Both the position numbers and the translations under genes were made by a program. 64,000 nt of DNA, taken from NCBI GenBank assembly GCA_037045455.1, contig JBAOIN010000005.1, forward strand, positions 1 through 64,000, given 5' to 3'. The notes below the pieces were generated by a model. That model was not told the DNA's origin, ran no database searches, and saw nothing but the letters and a program-made list of their open reading frames with translations. Positions 26,514 to 36,301 of this stretch are shown piece after piece (position 1 is the first letter of the stretch; every line of letters starts with the position of its first letter). Origin of the DNA: JADKAV01 sp037045455. GTDB taxonomy: Bacteria > Actinomycetota > Actinomycetes > S36-B12 > UBA10799.

Positions 26514-28508
26514 TCAGACCGGCAACGCCCTGGGATCGCCGGCGTGGGAGGCAACATGCGTACCCTGGCCAGCGATCGCCACGGACACTGTTTCGCCGGC
26601 GTCGGCCGTCATCGGCGCGAAACCCACGAGCGCGGAACCGTTGTACAGCTGCACTACATGACGACCCGGTCGGGCGCCGGTGTTCGTGACCTCGACGCGG
26701 ACACCCTCCGGCTCGCGTACCGCCGAGCGCAGCTCAAACGTGGTGTACCCCAGCCCGAACCCGAACGGATAGGCCGCAGCAACACCGTCGTGGTCGAGTT
26801 TGCGCTGACCCCACAGCCGGGGGTAGCAAACCTGCCGGGCCTTCCAGTCGACGACCGGCAGGTCCTCGCGCCGGCATGGCACAGCAATCGGCAGTCGGCC
26901 ACCTGGCTCGGCGTCACCGGTCAGAATGTCCGCCACCGCGCGCCCGCCCTCCATGCCTGGGTACCAGGCGAGCAACAACGCGGCCACGCCCTCGTCCCAC
27001 GGGTCGCACATGACCGTCCCGCCGCCACAGACCACCACGACGGTATGCGGATTGACGGCAACGGTTTCGCTGATGAGCGCGACGTCCTCAGGCCGAAGAT
27101 GAAGGTCCGGCCGATCACCGCCGACCTTGGCGAACCGGGCCAGGATTCGCAGCCACCACGACCCGATCCTGGCCCCGACCCGGCTCCGGACCGGGCCTCC
27201 GACGAGCTGAACGACCTCGGGATCTGTGCCGATGAACGACTCCCCCTCGTCACCTTCCCGCATCCCGACCACGACAACGGCGACGTCGGCATGCGCAGGG
27301 TCGGTGACCAAGCGCGAACCCAGCCGCTCCTGCAGACCCTGCCGAATGGTCACCGCATCCGGCGGATGGACCCGCGAAGAACCCAGGTCACCCAACGCGG
27401 GCACGTCAGCCAGCGGACCAAGAAGCGCGACCGTGGTCTGCGGTCCGATCGGCAACACACCGTCGTTACGCAACAGCACACTCCCGAGAACAGCCGCCTC
27501 GCGCGCCAATGCCCGGTGTTCACTGCTCGCCACGACGTCCACCCCCGGCGTCGGCTCGGCGCGCAATGCCAGCTGGATCTGGGCTCCGACCAGACGCACC
27601 GCAGCCCTTCTTGCGTCCTCTCGGCGCAAGCGACCGTCCCGCAGAGCAGCTGGGAGAACCCGGGCCCGCTGCTGCCGGAACGGCATCTCCAGGTCCTGCC
27701 CCGCCGCCACGGATGCGACCGGGTCGCGCAAACCCCAGACGAAATCTGTCATCACGAAACCCTGGAAACCCCACTGCTCACGCAGGATCTCGGTCAGGAG
27801 GTGCAGGTTCTGGCCTGCCCACTCGCCGTTCACGCTGTTGTATGCGCTCATCACCGCGTCGACGCCACCCTCGACCACCTGCCGGAAGTGCGGGAGGTAC
27901 ACGCCGTGCAGGGTCTGCTCGTCGACCTGCACGTCGACGGTGAACCGGGCGTTCTCCATGGAGTTCAGCGCATAGTGCTTGACGCAGGTCAGCACCCACG
28001 GTCGCGCGCCCTCCGCGAGCGCCGAGCCCATTGCCCCGATCAGCACCGGCTCCTCGCCGTACGACTCCTGTGAGCGTCCCCAGCCAGGAGCCGGCGCGAG
28101 ATTGACGCAGATCCCAGCGAACAGGTTGGCGCCCTGCGCCCGGGCCTCCATGCCGATGGCCCGGCCGATCCGGCGTTCGAGCTCCAGGTCCCACGAGGCC
28201 GCTCGCGCTATAGCAACGGGAAAGCAGGTCGATGCGCCCATGACAACGCCGCGCGGGCCATCTGTGAAGCGAATGCCGGGGATTCCGAGACGTTCGACCT
28301 GACCAGCGACGATCGGGTGCTCGTTATAGCGCCGGGCCATCTGCGCCATCCCGGACCACAAGGGCGTATCACCGTCCAGCAGCCCCAACAACTCGTCGTC
28401 GGTCAACTGGTCGACAAGCTCGGCCGCCGCCGCCACGACGCCCTGGGCACGCGCCGATTCCACGGCACGCGCGAACGCCGTTCCGGGCGGGCAGACCGCG
28501 TCGGTCAC
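26514..28508 (-). CDS. Glycoside hydrolase family 3 beta-glycosidase
   Basis: Cytoplasmic (no signal peptide) GH3 enzyme of 664 residues. N-terminal TIM-barrel motifs are RFTDGPRGV, GRSQESYGEEP, CVKHYALNS (Lys177, His178) and the nucleophile in GFVMTDFVWG (Asp255, equivalent to the usual SDW). The C-terminal alpha/beta sandwich (VALLGPLADVPALGDLGS) and fibronectin-III-like region (YPFGFGLGYTTFEL) complete the family layout. The GTG start overlaps the stop of the secreted CocE/S15-like gene by 4 nt. Beta-glucosidase is the commonest activity; the exact sugar cannot be read from sequence. Confidence 0.9.
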   Translation of the reverse strand: MTDAVCPPGTAFARAVESARAQGVVAAAAELVDQLTDDELLGLLDGDTPLWSGMAQMARRYNEHPIVAGQVERLGIPGIRFTDGPRGVVMGASTCFPVAIARAASWDLELERRIGRAIGMEARAQGANLFAGICVNLAPAPGWGRSQESYGEEPVLIGAMGSALAEGARPWVLTCVKHYALNSMENARFTVDVQVDEQTLHGVYLPHFRQVVEGGVDAVMSAYNSVNGEWAGQNLHLLTEILREQWGFQGFVMTDFVWGLRDPVASVAAGQDLEMPFRQQRARVLPAALRDGRLRREDARRAAVRLVGAQIQLALRAEPTPGVDVVASSEHRALAREAAVLGSVLLRNDGVLPIGPQTTVALLGPLADVPALGDLGSSRVHPPDAVTIRQGLQERLGSRLVTDPAHADVAVVVVGMREGDEGESFIGTDPEVVQLVGGPVRSRVGARIGSWWLRILARFAKVGGDRPDLHLRPEDVALISETVAVNPHTVVVVCGGGTVMCDPWDEGVAALLLAWYPGMEGGRAVADILTGDAEPGGRLPIAVPCRREDLPVVDWKARQVCYPRLWGQRKLDHDGVAAAYPFGFGLGYTTFELRSAVREPEGVRVEVTNTGARPGRHVVQLYNGSALVGFAPMTADAGETVSVAIAGQGTHVASHAGDPRALPV

Positions 28509-30019
28509 AGCGTCGGCAGCGAGATCTTCACGCGGCTGAACCGCACCGAGCCTTGCGGGAACACGTCATAGATGCTGCTCTGGCCGACGATCTGAAGGGT
28601 CAGCTTCTGACCCTTGGACAGGCTCGCGCTGACGGCCTCCAGCGGCAGCTTCACCTTCTGGGTCTTACCGTTCAGCTTCAGCGGGATCGGCGTGATCTCG
28701 TTGCCCAGGATCAGCTTGTTGCGGTTGTCCACGATCTGGGCGAGCACGCGGATCTTCGTGCGTTTGGCCTGGCCCTTGTACGTCAGCCGCAGGGTCGGCT
28801 CACCCACGACCACAGTCGGCTTCTTGGCGCGCAGCGGCACGCTCACCGAGTTCTTGGTCGGCGAGGGAAGGGCCGAGCGCAGCAGGAGCGCGGTCAGCGG
28901 CGATACCGAAGACGGCAGCTTGCCCGGATAGGGGCCCGATCCGTCCTTCTTCACCAACTTCAGCGAGCCCTTCCCGCGCGCCTGCAGAGACGTGGTCGCC
29001 GCCGGGTAGCCGCCGGCATTGCGCCACTTCCCGTTCTGGTCGACCCAGGTGAAGGCGGGTCCGGTGTCAGTGGCCGCGTTGCCCTTCAGGTACTTGTCCA
29101 GCCAGTTCCAGGTCTGCTGCAGAGGCACGGTGGTGTCGGCGTTGTCCGTCAGGCAGATGCCGTGACCCCCGCAGTACCAGATCATCTTCACGGGCACGCC
29201 GTTGGCCGACAGCGCTTGATAGTTCTGGATCGCCTCGGACAGCGGGAACAGGTTGTCGATGGTGCCCTGAATGATCAGGGTGGGCGCAGTGATCTGTGAG
29301 AGGTACGCGTCCGGCCCGGCCGACTTGGCGAAGTCCAGGACCTCGGGGCTGAACGTCATGCCCCGCTTGGCTTCCTTGCGGCCCTTGAGGATCTTCGGGT
29401 CGAACGTGTTTCCGGGCTGCGTGGCGCCGGTCATGAGCAGGTTCACCCACGCGGTCTTGATCGTCGAGGCCTTGTACAGGGCAGTGCCCAGTGAGTGCCA
29501 GGCAATGACCGGCACGATCGCGTCGATCCGGGTGTCGATGGCCGCGGTCGAGAACTGGATGCCGCCGCCGTAGGAGCCGCCGGTCATGCCCACCCGCGGG
29601 TCACCGGGCGCATCGAGTTGCGCTTCGGGCTGCGTCGCGACCCAGTTGACCAGCGCCTGCACGTCGCGGCCCTCGAAGTTCGGATTGTCGAGTTGTGCCT
29701 TGCCGCCGGACGGCGAGATGCCACGGGGGTTCCAGGTCAGGACGTTGTAGCCCGCCTGCCGCAATGGCCCGACCCCGGGAATGCCGCCGCCGCTGGGCGC
29801 ATCGGGATTGCTCTGACCCTTGCCGCCGAACCCCGGGCCTTGCAGCACAGTGGGCGCCGTCTGCCCCGGTGCCAGCCCCTGCGCGGGGAACCAGTGGAAG
29901 GCGATGGTCGTGCCGTCGAACGACTGAACCGTGAGGTAGTCGTCGGCGTGGGCAGGGGCAGTAGCGGCGACGAGGCCGGCCGTCATGGCGCCGGCGAGCA
30001 GGAACCGAGTGATCTTCAT
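28505..30019 (-). CDS. Secreted CocE/S15-type alpha/beta hydrolase
   Basis: Exported hydrolase of 504 residues. The signal peptide is KITRFLLAGAMTAGLVAATAPAHA with cleavage before DDY. The catalytic residues are Ser149 in GGSYGGG, Asp255 in GTIDNLFP and His286 in GGHGICL. The layout matches the X-Pro dipeptidyl-peptidase/CocE-NonD family, with a C-terminal jelly-roll-like beta domain (VVGEPTLRLTYKG ... LKLNGKTQKVKLPLE). Family members cleave Pro-peptides, esters or acyl groups. Its stop overlaps the GH3 start, so an extracellular and an intracellular hydrolase are made from one transcript. Confidence 0.85.
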   Translation of the reverse strand: MKITRFLLAGAMTAGLVAATAPAHADDYLTVQSFDGTTIAFHWFPAQGLAPGQTAPTVLQGPGFGGKGQSNPDAPSGGGIPGVGPLRQAGYNVLTWNPRGISPSGGKAQLDNPNFEGRDVQALVNWVATQPEAQLDAPGDPRVGMTGGSYGGGIQFSTAAIDTRIDAIVPVIAWHSLGTALYKASTIKTAWVNLLMTGATQPGNTFDPKILKGRKEAKRGMTFSPEVLDFAKSAGPDAYLSQITAPTLIIQGTIDNLFPLSEAIQNYQALSANGVPVKMIWYCGGHGICLTDNADTTVPLQQTWNWLDKYLKGNAATDTGPAFTWVDQNGKWRNAGGYPAATTSLQARGKGSLKLVKKDGSGPYPGKLPSSVSPLTALLLRSALPSPTKNSVSVPLRAKKPTVVVGEPTLRLTYKGQAKRTKIRVLAQIVDNRNKLILGNEITPIPLKLNGKTQKVKLPLEAVSASLSKGQKLTLQIVGQSSIYDVFPQGSVRFSRVKISLPTL

Positions 30020-30058
30020 GATGACCTTTCGACGCGGTCACTGTGCCACAAGTTCCCG

Positions 30059-30937
30059 CTACGCGGGGAACGAACCCGCCTTCGCAACCAGACCCGGCGT
30101 CGGGCGGCCCAGCTGCTCGCCGAGCCATTCGCTGGCCCGGCACAGTTCGTCGAGGTCCAGGCCGGTGTCGTACCCCGAGCGTTCCAGCGCGAACACCAGG
30201 TCTTCGGTGGCGATGTTGCCGGTGGCGCGCGGTGCGAACGGGCAGCCTCCGATGCCGCCGAGCGAAGCGTCCAGCACATTCACTCCGGCGTCGGCCGCGG
30301 CCAGCGCGCTGGCGTACCCCGTATTGCGGGTGTTGTGCACGTGGACCCGCAACGGCACGTCGGTCGCCTCCCGCACCGCGCTGATCCGGCGGTGGACGTC
30401 CCTGGGCACCGCCACCCCGATCGTGTCGGCGATGGCGAGTTCGTCGATGCCGGGCGCGACCTGGGTGGCCACATCGACCAGCCGTGCCACGTCGACCTCG
30501 CCCTCGTACGGGCAGCCGAACGACGCGCTCAAGGTGACGCTCACCGGCAGGCCGGCGTCGCGCGCCCGGGGCGCGATGGCCTGCACCGCGGCAATGGCTT
30601 CGGCGGTCGTCATGCCCTGGTTCTTGAGGCTGAACGTGTCGGTCACCATCACGACGAGGTTCACCTCGGACACCTGCGTGGCCAGTGCCCGGTCGAAGCC
30701 CCGCTCGTTGAGGACCAGACCGATGTAGCTGGCGGCGTCCGGGACCAGCCGCTCCAGAACCGCCTCGGCGTCGGCCATCTGGGGCACGCGCTTCGGGTTG
30801 ACGAAACTCGCAACCTCGATGCGCTGGGTCCCCGCCGCCAGGCAGCGGTTGATGAACTCCACTTTGGTGTCAGTGTCGAACACCACGGCTTCGTTCTGCA
30901 GTCCGTCCCGCGGGCCGACCTCCACGATCTGGATCAT
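30059..30937 (-). CDS. mvaB: Hydroxymethylglutaryl-CoA lyase
   Basis: TIM-barrel lyase of 292 residues that splits HMG-CoA to acetyl-CoA and acetoacetate in leucine degradation. Signature elements: VEVGPRDGLQNEA, EVASFVNPKRVPQMAD, VSVTLSASFGCPYEG, IADTIGVAVP, VHVHNTRNTGYA and GIGGCPFAPRATGNIATEDLV, including the catalytic cysteine loop GCPFAPRA. It overlaps the Dabb gene by 4 nt. No other leucine-catabolic gene is in the window. Confidence 0.93.
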   Translation of the reverse strand: MIQIVEVGPRDGLQNEAVVFDTDTKVEFINRCLAAGTQRIEVASFVNPKRVPQMADAEAVLERLVPDAASYIGLVLNERGFDRALATQVSEVNLVVMVTDTFSLKNQGMTTAEAIAAVQAIAPRARDAGLPVSVTLSASFGCPYEGEVDVARLVDVATQVAPGIDELAIADTIGVAVPRDVHRRISAVREATDVPLRVHVHNTRNTGYASALAAADAGVNVLDASLGGIGGCPFAPRATGNIATEDLVFALERSGYDTGLDLDELCRASEWLGEQLGRPTPGLVAKAGSFPA

Positions 30938-31215
30938 GAGAGCGCATCCACCACCGTGCGCGCCGCCAGCCGCGGTCGCAGCCAGCCCAGCAGGTCCTGG
31001 TGTTCGGGGTGTTCGAGGTAGCCGAGCAGACCGGCCACGTCGTGGTGGGTGGAGCGCAGGACGAGGTCGTAGGCGCCGTCCCGGCCGAGGTCGTCGGCCA
31101 GCACCTCGATGCTGAGCAGGTCCGGAATCCGCCCGTCCATCGCACGCAGGCGCTCGACCGCTTCCACGGTGTCGGCCCGGTCGGTCAGCTTCATCATGAC
31201 GACGTGAGTGAGCAC
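30934..31215 (-). CDS. Dabb-domain (stress-responsive A/B barrel) protein
   Basis: Small protein of 93 residues with one dimeric alpha/beta-barrel domain, beginning LTHVVMMKLTDRA and containing YDLVLRSTHHDVAGLLGYLEHPEHQ. Dabb proteins are small enzymes or stress proteins of varied function. It overlaps the HMG-CoA lyase gene by 4 nt (ATGA), so the two are translationally coupled. The specific role is unknown. Confidence 0.82.
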   Translation of the reverse strand: MLTHVVMMKLTDRADTVEAVERLRAMDGRIPDLLSIEVLADDLGRDGAYDLVLRSTHHDVAGLLGYLEHPEHQDLLGWLRPRLAARTVVDALS

Positions 31216-31270
31216 GACTTCAGGCTAACGGCACTCGAATTCTGCCGGCCCGATCCTGGATGCAGGACGC

Positions 31271-32050
31271 TCAGCCGAAGCGGCCGGCGATGTAGTCCTC
31301 CGTGGCCGTCTGGCTCGGCTTGGTGAACATGATCTCTGTGGGGCCTGACTCGACCAGTCGCCCGGGCTGGCCGATCCCGGCCAGGTTGAAGAACGCCGTG
31401 GTGTCGCTGACCCGCGCCGCCTGCTGCATGTTGTGGGTCACGATCACGATGGTGTAGCGCTGCTTCAGGTCGTGGATCAGGTCCTCGATGGCCAGCGTCG
31501 AGATCGGGTCCAAAGCGGAGGCGGGCTCGTCCATCAGCAGCACTTGCGGTTCGACGGCGATGGCCCGCGCGATGCACAGACGCTGCTGCTGACCACCGGA
31601 CAGACCGGCGCCCGGCTTGTGCAGGCGGTCCTTGACCTCCTCCCACAGGTTCGCGCCCCTCAGCGACTTCTCGACCACCTCGTCGAGGTTCTTGCCCTTC
31701 GCCTTGGACTTGTCGAGCTTGAGCCCGGCGATGACGTTGTCCCGGATGCTCATCGTGGGGAACGGGTTGGGCCGCTGGAAGACCATGCCGATCGTCCCGC
31801 GGATGTTCACCGGGTCCACGTCGGGGGCGTAGATGTCATCGCCCTCGAGCAGGATGTGGCCGTCGCAGTAGGCCCCCGGGATGACCTCGTGCAGGCGGTT
31901 GAGGCTGCGCAGGACCGTGGACTTGCCACAGCCGGACGGGCCGATGAAGGCCGTGACCGACTTCGGCTCGATCCCGAGGTTGACCCCCTCGACCGCTTTG
32001 AAGTCGCCGTAATAGATGTCGAGGTTCTTGATGTCGATGCGCTTTGCCAT
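31271..32050 (-). CDS. pstB: Phosphate ABC transporter ATP-binding protein PstB
   Basis: ATPase of the high-affinity Pst phosphate importer, 259 residues. Walker A GPSGCGKST, signature LSGGQQQRLC and Walker B VLLMDEPASALDP are present. The PstB-specific opening IDIKNLDIYYGDFKAVEGV and AALD-type D-loop fit. The start follows the pstA stop by 9 nt. No phoU follows; the next gene on this strand is the Dabb gene about 55 nt on. Confidence 0.97.
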   Translation of the reverse strand: MAKRIDIKNLDIYYGDFKAVEGVNLGIEPKSVTAFIGPSGCGKSTVLRSLNRLHEVIPGAYCDGHILLEGDDIYAPDVDPVNIRGTIGMVFQRPNPFPTMSIRDNVIAGLKLDKSKAKGKNLDEVVEKSLRGANLWEEVKDRLHKPGAGLSGGQQQRLCIARAIAVEPQVLLMDEPASALDPISTLAIEDLIHDLKQRYTIVIVTHNMQQAARVSDTTAFFNLAGIGQPGRLVESGPTEIMFTKPSQTATEDYIAGRFG

Positions 32051-32059
32051 TGGGTTTCC

Positions 32060-33129
32060 TTACTCGGTGGCGGGGGCGGTGAGCTTGGCGACCAGGCGAG
32101 CCAGGCCGTAGAAGAGGACAACGACCAGGATCAGCACCAGGGCACCCGCCCACGCCCGGTCAATGGAGGCCGGGGTACCGGACGAGATCTGGTCCCAGAC
32201 GAACGTGGGGATCGAGGCCTGCGGTCCGCTGAACAGGTTCTCGTTCATGCTCTGCGACAGGAACGTCGTGAGCAGCAGCGGTGCCGTCTCGCCCGCGACT
32301 CGGGCGATCGACAGCATGATGCCCGGTCACGATGCCGCCGAATGCGGTGGGAATCACGATCCGCAGGATGGTCTTCCACTTGGGCACCCCGAGCGCGTAC
32401 GAGGCCTCCCGCAGATCGTTCGGCACGATCTTGAGCATCTCCTCGGTGGACCGCACGATGACCGGGATCATCAGGATCGTCAAGCGCGAGCGAGGCCGCG
32501 AAGCCCGACCGTTCGAACCCGAACGTCAGCACCCAGAAGGTGTAGATGAACAGACCAGCGACGATCGACGGCACACCGGTCATCACGTCGACGAAGAACG
32601 TCACGAACGTCGAGAGCCGGCCCGTGCCGTACTCCACGAGGTAGATGGCCACGAGGATCGAGATCGGTACGGCGATGAGCGCCGCCATCCCGACCTGCTC
32701 CAGCGTGCCCACGAGGGCGTGCAGCAGGCCGCCTCCCTCACGCAGGGGCGAGACGTTGCGCATCGTGTGCGTGAGGAAGTCCCACGAGAACGCGCTCAAG
32801 CCGCGGATCACCACCGAGGTGAGAATCCAGATCAACGCTCCGAGCGCGATCAGGAAGGCCGTCCACAACAGCGTGGTGGCCAGCCGGTCCACGGCGAAAC
32901 GGCGACCCTCGACGGCGAAACTCCAGCCGGTCTGGACCACCATGAACAGCAGGTACAGGATCACCAGGCTGCCGGCGATGCCTTGGGCCGGGGTCAGCGC
33001 CACGATGGCCGCCGTCAGTGCTGCGGCCAGCAGCGCGGAGTAGGCCGCGGCGAATCGCGGCAGCGTCCGCATGGCGAGTTGGGAACTGAGGCCCTCGAGT
33101 TCTGTGGTCTCGTGCTCGGTCAGGCTCAT
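32060..33129 (-). CDS. pstA: Phosphate ABC transporter permease PstA (two frameshifts)
   Basis: Membrane permease subunit of Pst. The ATG at 33129 overlaps pstC by 4 nt and gives SLTEHETTELEG, then several transmembrane helices and VPISILVAIYLVEYG. The frame breaks at 32482-32483 (FGFERSGFAASLAL continues as TILMIPVIVRSTEEML, one extra base) and at 32322-32324 (AFGGIVTG continues as MLSIARVAGETAPLLL, one extra base in CCC). The two breaks lie either side of the permease EAA-like loop EASYALGVPKWKT. Joined, the protein is full length (about 355 residues), so the breaks are probably sequence errors. Confidence 0.93.
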
Positions 33130-34108
33130 CCGTTGGCTCCCGAGAACTCCTTGTGCTTGGCGATGATGGCGCGGGCGATCATGTTCACGACCAGGGTGAT
33201 GATGAACAGGATCAGACCGCTGGCGATCAGCGCGCTCAGGCCGATCGGTCCGGCCTCGTTCCACTTCAGTGCGATGTTGGCGGCGAACGTGTTGCCGCCC
33301 GGCTCGGTGATGTGCCAGTTGACCTCGAAGGCCGCAGACAGGATCAGGGCGACCGCGATGGTCTCACCGAGGGCCCGGCCCAGGCCGAGCATGGTGGCCG
33401 AGATGACACCGGGGCGGCCGAACGGCAGCACGGCCATGCGGATCATCTCCCAGCGCGTGGCGCCGAGGGCGATGGCTGCCTCCCGGTGGGCGCGCGGCAC
33501 CTGCACGAAGACTTCCCGGGACAGCGCCGAGATGGTCGGCAGGATCATGATGGCCAGCACGACCGAGGCGATGAAGATGCTCTTGGTGTAGATGCCGATG
33601 TCGTTGCTTGAACAGCGGGATGAAGCCGAGGTAGTCGTTGAGCCACCGCGTGATGCCGTCCATGTGGGTCATCAGGACTTCCAGGCCCCACAGGCCGTAG
33701 ATGATCGACGGGACCGCTGCCAGGACGTCGATGACGAAGCCGAGGCTGGATCGAGATCCGGCGGTTGGCGTAGTAGGCGATGAACAGGGCGGTCCCGATC
33801 GCGATCGGCAGTGCGATGACCATGGCCATGATCGAGGAGATGGCAGTACCGAATGCCAGCGCGGCGATCCCGAATACCGGCGGCTTGGCGTCCGGGAACC
33901 ATTCCTGGGTGGTGAAGAAGTTCCCGGAATTGTTCTGGAACGCGGGGATCGCCTTCCAGACCAGGAACGCCCCGATGGCGGCCATCAGGACGAGGACGAA
34001 GATGCCGGCCCCCCGGGTGAGATTGCGAAAGATTCGGTCCCCCAGGCGGACCGAAGTCCCCTGGACGCGCGGGGTCGACGCGTCCAGGGGCTTCAGGTCG
34101 GTGCTCAC
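33126..34108 (-). CDS. pstC: Phosphate ABC transporter permease PstC (two frameshifts)
   Basis: Partner permease of PstA, about 327 residues when joined. It begins STDLKPLDASTPRVQ and has the first helix GIFVLVLMAAIGAFLVW. The frame breaks at 33744-33745 (ANRRISIQ continues as LGFVIDVLAAVPSIIYGLWG) and at 33608-33609 (LGFIPLF continues as SNDIGIYTKSIFIASVV). Each is one extra base in a two-base run. The EAA loop REAAIALGATRWEM is intact. It sits between pstS and pstA with an ATGA overlap to pstA. Confidence 0.93.
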
Positions 34109-34116
34109 GACAGGTC

Positions 34117-35217
34117 CTACGCCAAGGTAGAGACGGTGTCGGCCACCTTGCTCTGCAGATCCGAGGGCAGCGGCACGTAGCCGATACCGGTCAGGATTCC
34201 CTGGCCCTCGGTCGAGGCCGTGTAGGTCAGGAAGCCCTTCGTGAGGGGCGCAGTGTCGGCAGCGTTGCCGGTCTCACAGGCGATCTCGTAGGTGAGCAGC
34301 AGCACCGGGTAGGCCTTGGGGTCCTGCAGGGTGTAGTCGATCTGCATCGTCATGTCACCCTTGCCGGCGTCGGCGTTCGGGCTGAGCTTGGCCTTGGCCA
34401 GCGCAGCCGTCGCGGTCTCCGCGCTCGGCGCGACGGCCCCACCGCCGTTGTCGACACTGGCGGCCTGCAGGCCCTGGGTCTCGACGAACGAGAGCTCCAC
34501 GTACCCGATGGAGTTCGGGGTGGACTTCACGCTCGAGGCGACCCCGTCGGAACCCTTGGCACCCTGACCGCCCTTGGCAGCCCAGTCCGAACCGGACTCG
34601 TACGGCCAGGCGTCGGGTGCTGCGGCCTTGAGCCACTGGGTGAAGTTGTCGGTCGTGCCGGAGCCGTCCGAGCGGTGGAACTGCGCGATCGGCTGGTCGG
34701 GCAGCGTCACGTCCGGGTTCACCTTGGCGATGGCCGGGTCGTTCCACTTGGTGATCTCGCTGTTGAAGATCTTGGCCGTCACGTCCGGGGTGAGGACCAG
34801 GTTGTCCACGCCCTCGAGGTTGTAGGTCAGCGCGATCGCGCCCCCCACCATGGGGATGTTGATCGGCGGCGTGCCGTTGCAGCGGGCCGCGGCCTGCGAC
34901 AACTCGTCGGACATCGCCGAGTCAGACCCGGCGAAGGCGACCTGGTTGTTCACGAAGTCCGCACGGCCGGCGCTGGAGCCGGACGGCGAGTACTCGATCG
35001 TGGCTCCCGAGCACGCGGTCTGATAGGCGTTGATCCACTCGGTCATGGCGTTCTTCTGCGCACTGGACCCGGAAGCCTTGATGGTCCCGGTGGCGCAGTC
35101 TGCGCCGGCGATGGTTCCGCCACCGGAGGTGCTGGCGCTGTCGCCACTGTCGCTGCAGGCGGTCAGTGCGAGTGCGCCGATGGCGGCCACCGCGAGTGTC
35201 GAACGGGCGATTTTCAC
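34117..35217 (-). CDS. pstS: Phosphate-binding lipoprotein PstS
   Basis: Extracytoplasmic phosphate receptor of 366 residues. The signal LAVAAIGALALTAC carries a lipobox (LTAC). Phosphate-binding motifs are IKASGSSAQKNAM, SPSGSSAGRADF, VAFAGSDSAMSD and FHRSDGSGTTDNFTQWL. The GTG at 35217 follows GGGAG. Two PHO-box-like direct repeats lie upstream at 35291 and 35364. It is the first gene of pstSCAB. Confidence 0.97.
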   Translation of the reverse strand: MKIARSTLAVAAIGALALTACSDSGDSASTSGGGTIAGADCATGTIKASGSSAQKNAMTEWINAYQTACSGATIEYSPSGSSAGRADFVNNQVAFAGSDSAMSDELSQAAARCNGTPPINIPMVGGAIALTYNLEGVDNLVLTPDVTAKIFNSEITKWNDPAIAKVNPDVTLPDQPIAQFHRSDGSGTTDNFTQWLKAAAPDAWPYESGSDWAAKGGQGAKGSDGVASSVKSTPNSIGYVELSFVETQGLQAASVDNGGGAVAPSAETATAALAKAKLSPNADAGKGDMTMQIDYTLQDPKAYPVLLLTYEIACETGNAADTAPLTKGFLTYTASTEGQGILTGIGYVPLPSDLQSKVADTVSTLA

Positions 35218-35290
35218 CCTTGTGTCTCCCTTGTGTAGTGATTCACTTGCACTTCGGACGCTAAGGAAGTCACGTAACGGGAGCGGATGC

Positions 35291-35312
35291 GCGCGGTGAC
35301 GCCGTGGTGAAC
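35291..35312 (-). promoter_or_regulatory. PHO box-like site, pstS-proximal
   Basis: Read on the minus strand, GTTCACCACGG is followed directly by CGTCACCGCGC, two 11-nt direct-repeat units of the type bound by PhoP in streptomycetes (consensus near GKTCAYYYRSG). It lies 73 nt upstream of the pstS start. It fits phosphate-starvation activation; no phoP gene is in the window. Confidence 0.6.
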
Positions 35313-35363
35313 AAGTGCGGACCGATGACCGAAATCTGCCGCTGTGGTTGCGAGGTCCGGAGC

Positions 35364-35385
35364 AGCCGGTGACGACGGGGTGAAC
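35364..35385 (-). promoter_or_regulatory. PHO box-like site, pstS-distal
   Basis: Minus-strand GTTCACCCCGT followed by CGTCACCGGCT, the same 11+11 layout as the site at 35291 and exactly 73 nt from it, about seven helical turns. Two aligned boxes suggest cooperative PhoP binding upstream of pstSCAB. Confidence 0.55.
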
Positions 35386-35428
35386 CAGGGGTATCCGTTA
35401 CCCGTCGTCCGGCGATCCTCGTTGGCGA

Positions 35429-36301
35429 CTAGAGGCGTACCACCTCGACGGCCAGCGCCTTTCGGTCCAGCCGGTGGAACACGACGGCCCCGCCCGTGGG
35501 CAGCTCCACCTGCGGCGCCACAACACCGAGTCGGCCGGCCAGGTGCTCGAGCAGTGCCGGCAACACCGGGCGATGACTGCAGATGACGGCGGGATGCCAG
35601 TCCCCCAGGATCTGGTCCAGCCTCGTGAACGCCGCGGCTGGCGCGTTGTCGAACCCCTCCTCGCTCAGCAGGGGTTCATGGGCGACCGGAGCGTGCACGG
35701 TGTGGGCATAGGGCCGGACGGTGTCCAGACAGCGCAGCGCATCCGAGGAGTACACCTTGCGCACGTCGAACGCCCCGAGCACCCCGATCAGTCGCCGGGC
35801 CTGCTCCTGGCCCTCTTGCGACAGCGGCCGGTCCTTGTCGACTCGTCCCCGGAAGGCCGAACGTCGGACAGCCTCTGTGTGCCGGACCACCACTAACGGG
35901 GTGGTCAGGGGGGCGGCGAGGGCTTCGCGCACCAAGTCGGCGTCGCGCGGGTAGGTGAGCATCGCTGTGGCGTGTTCGGGCGAGACCCAGCGCAGGTCGT
36001 CGATCTCCTTGTTCGGGCTGAACCCCGGCCCGCCGGAACGCTCCCGGCCGACCCAGTAGTGAACGGTCTTGGGCCGGCCATCGACCTGGTAGGCCTGGGT
36101 TGTCAGCGGCAGGCCGAGTTCGACGTCACTGCCGGTCTCCTCGATCGTCTCGCGGCGGGCCGCCTCCACCTCGTTCTCGCCGGGGTCGAGCTTGCCTTTG
36201 GGCAGCGACCAGTCGTCCTGGCGGGGACGATGCAGCACGCACACCAGCCCCTCCCGAAGGAGCACCACCCCGGCCGCCCGGATGGGCCCGGTCTTGGCCA
36301 T
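35429..36301 (-). CDS. mutT1: NUDIX hydrolase-histidine phosphatase fusion (MutT1-like)
   Basis: Two-domain protein of 290 residues. The N-terminal NUDIX domain (about 1-135) has GKLDPGENEVEAARRETIEETG, the complete NUDIX box. The C-terminal SixA/phosphoglycerate-mutase-like domain (about 140-290) begins VVRHTEAVRRSAFRG and has VICSHRPVLPALL. Mycobacterial MutT1, of the same layout, removes 8-oxo-(d)GTP and dinucleoside polyphosphates. The ATG at 36301 overlaps the CHAD stop by one base (TGATG). Linkage to ppk and the CHAD gene suggests a phosphate or polyphosphate role. Confidence 0.9.
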   Translation of the reverse strand: MAKTGPIRAAGVVLLREGLVCVLHRPRQDDWSLPKGKLDPGENEVEAARRETIEETGSDVELGLPLTTQAYQVDGRPKTVHYWVGRERSGGPGFSPNKEIDDLRWVSPEHATAMLTYPRDADLVREALAAPLTTPLVVVRHTEAVRRSAFRGRVDKDRPLSQEGQEQARRLIGVLGAFDVRKVYSSDALRCLDTVRPYAHTVHAPVAHEPLLSEEGFDNAPAAAFTRLDQILGDWHPAVICSHRPVLPALLEHLAGRLGVVAPQVELPTGGAVVFHRLDRKALAVEVVRL

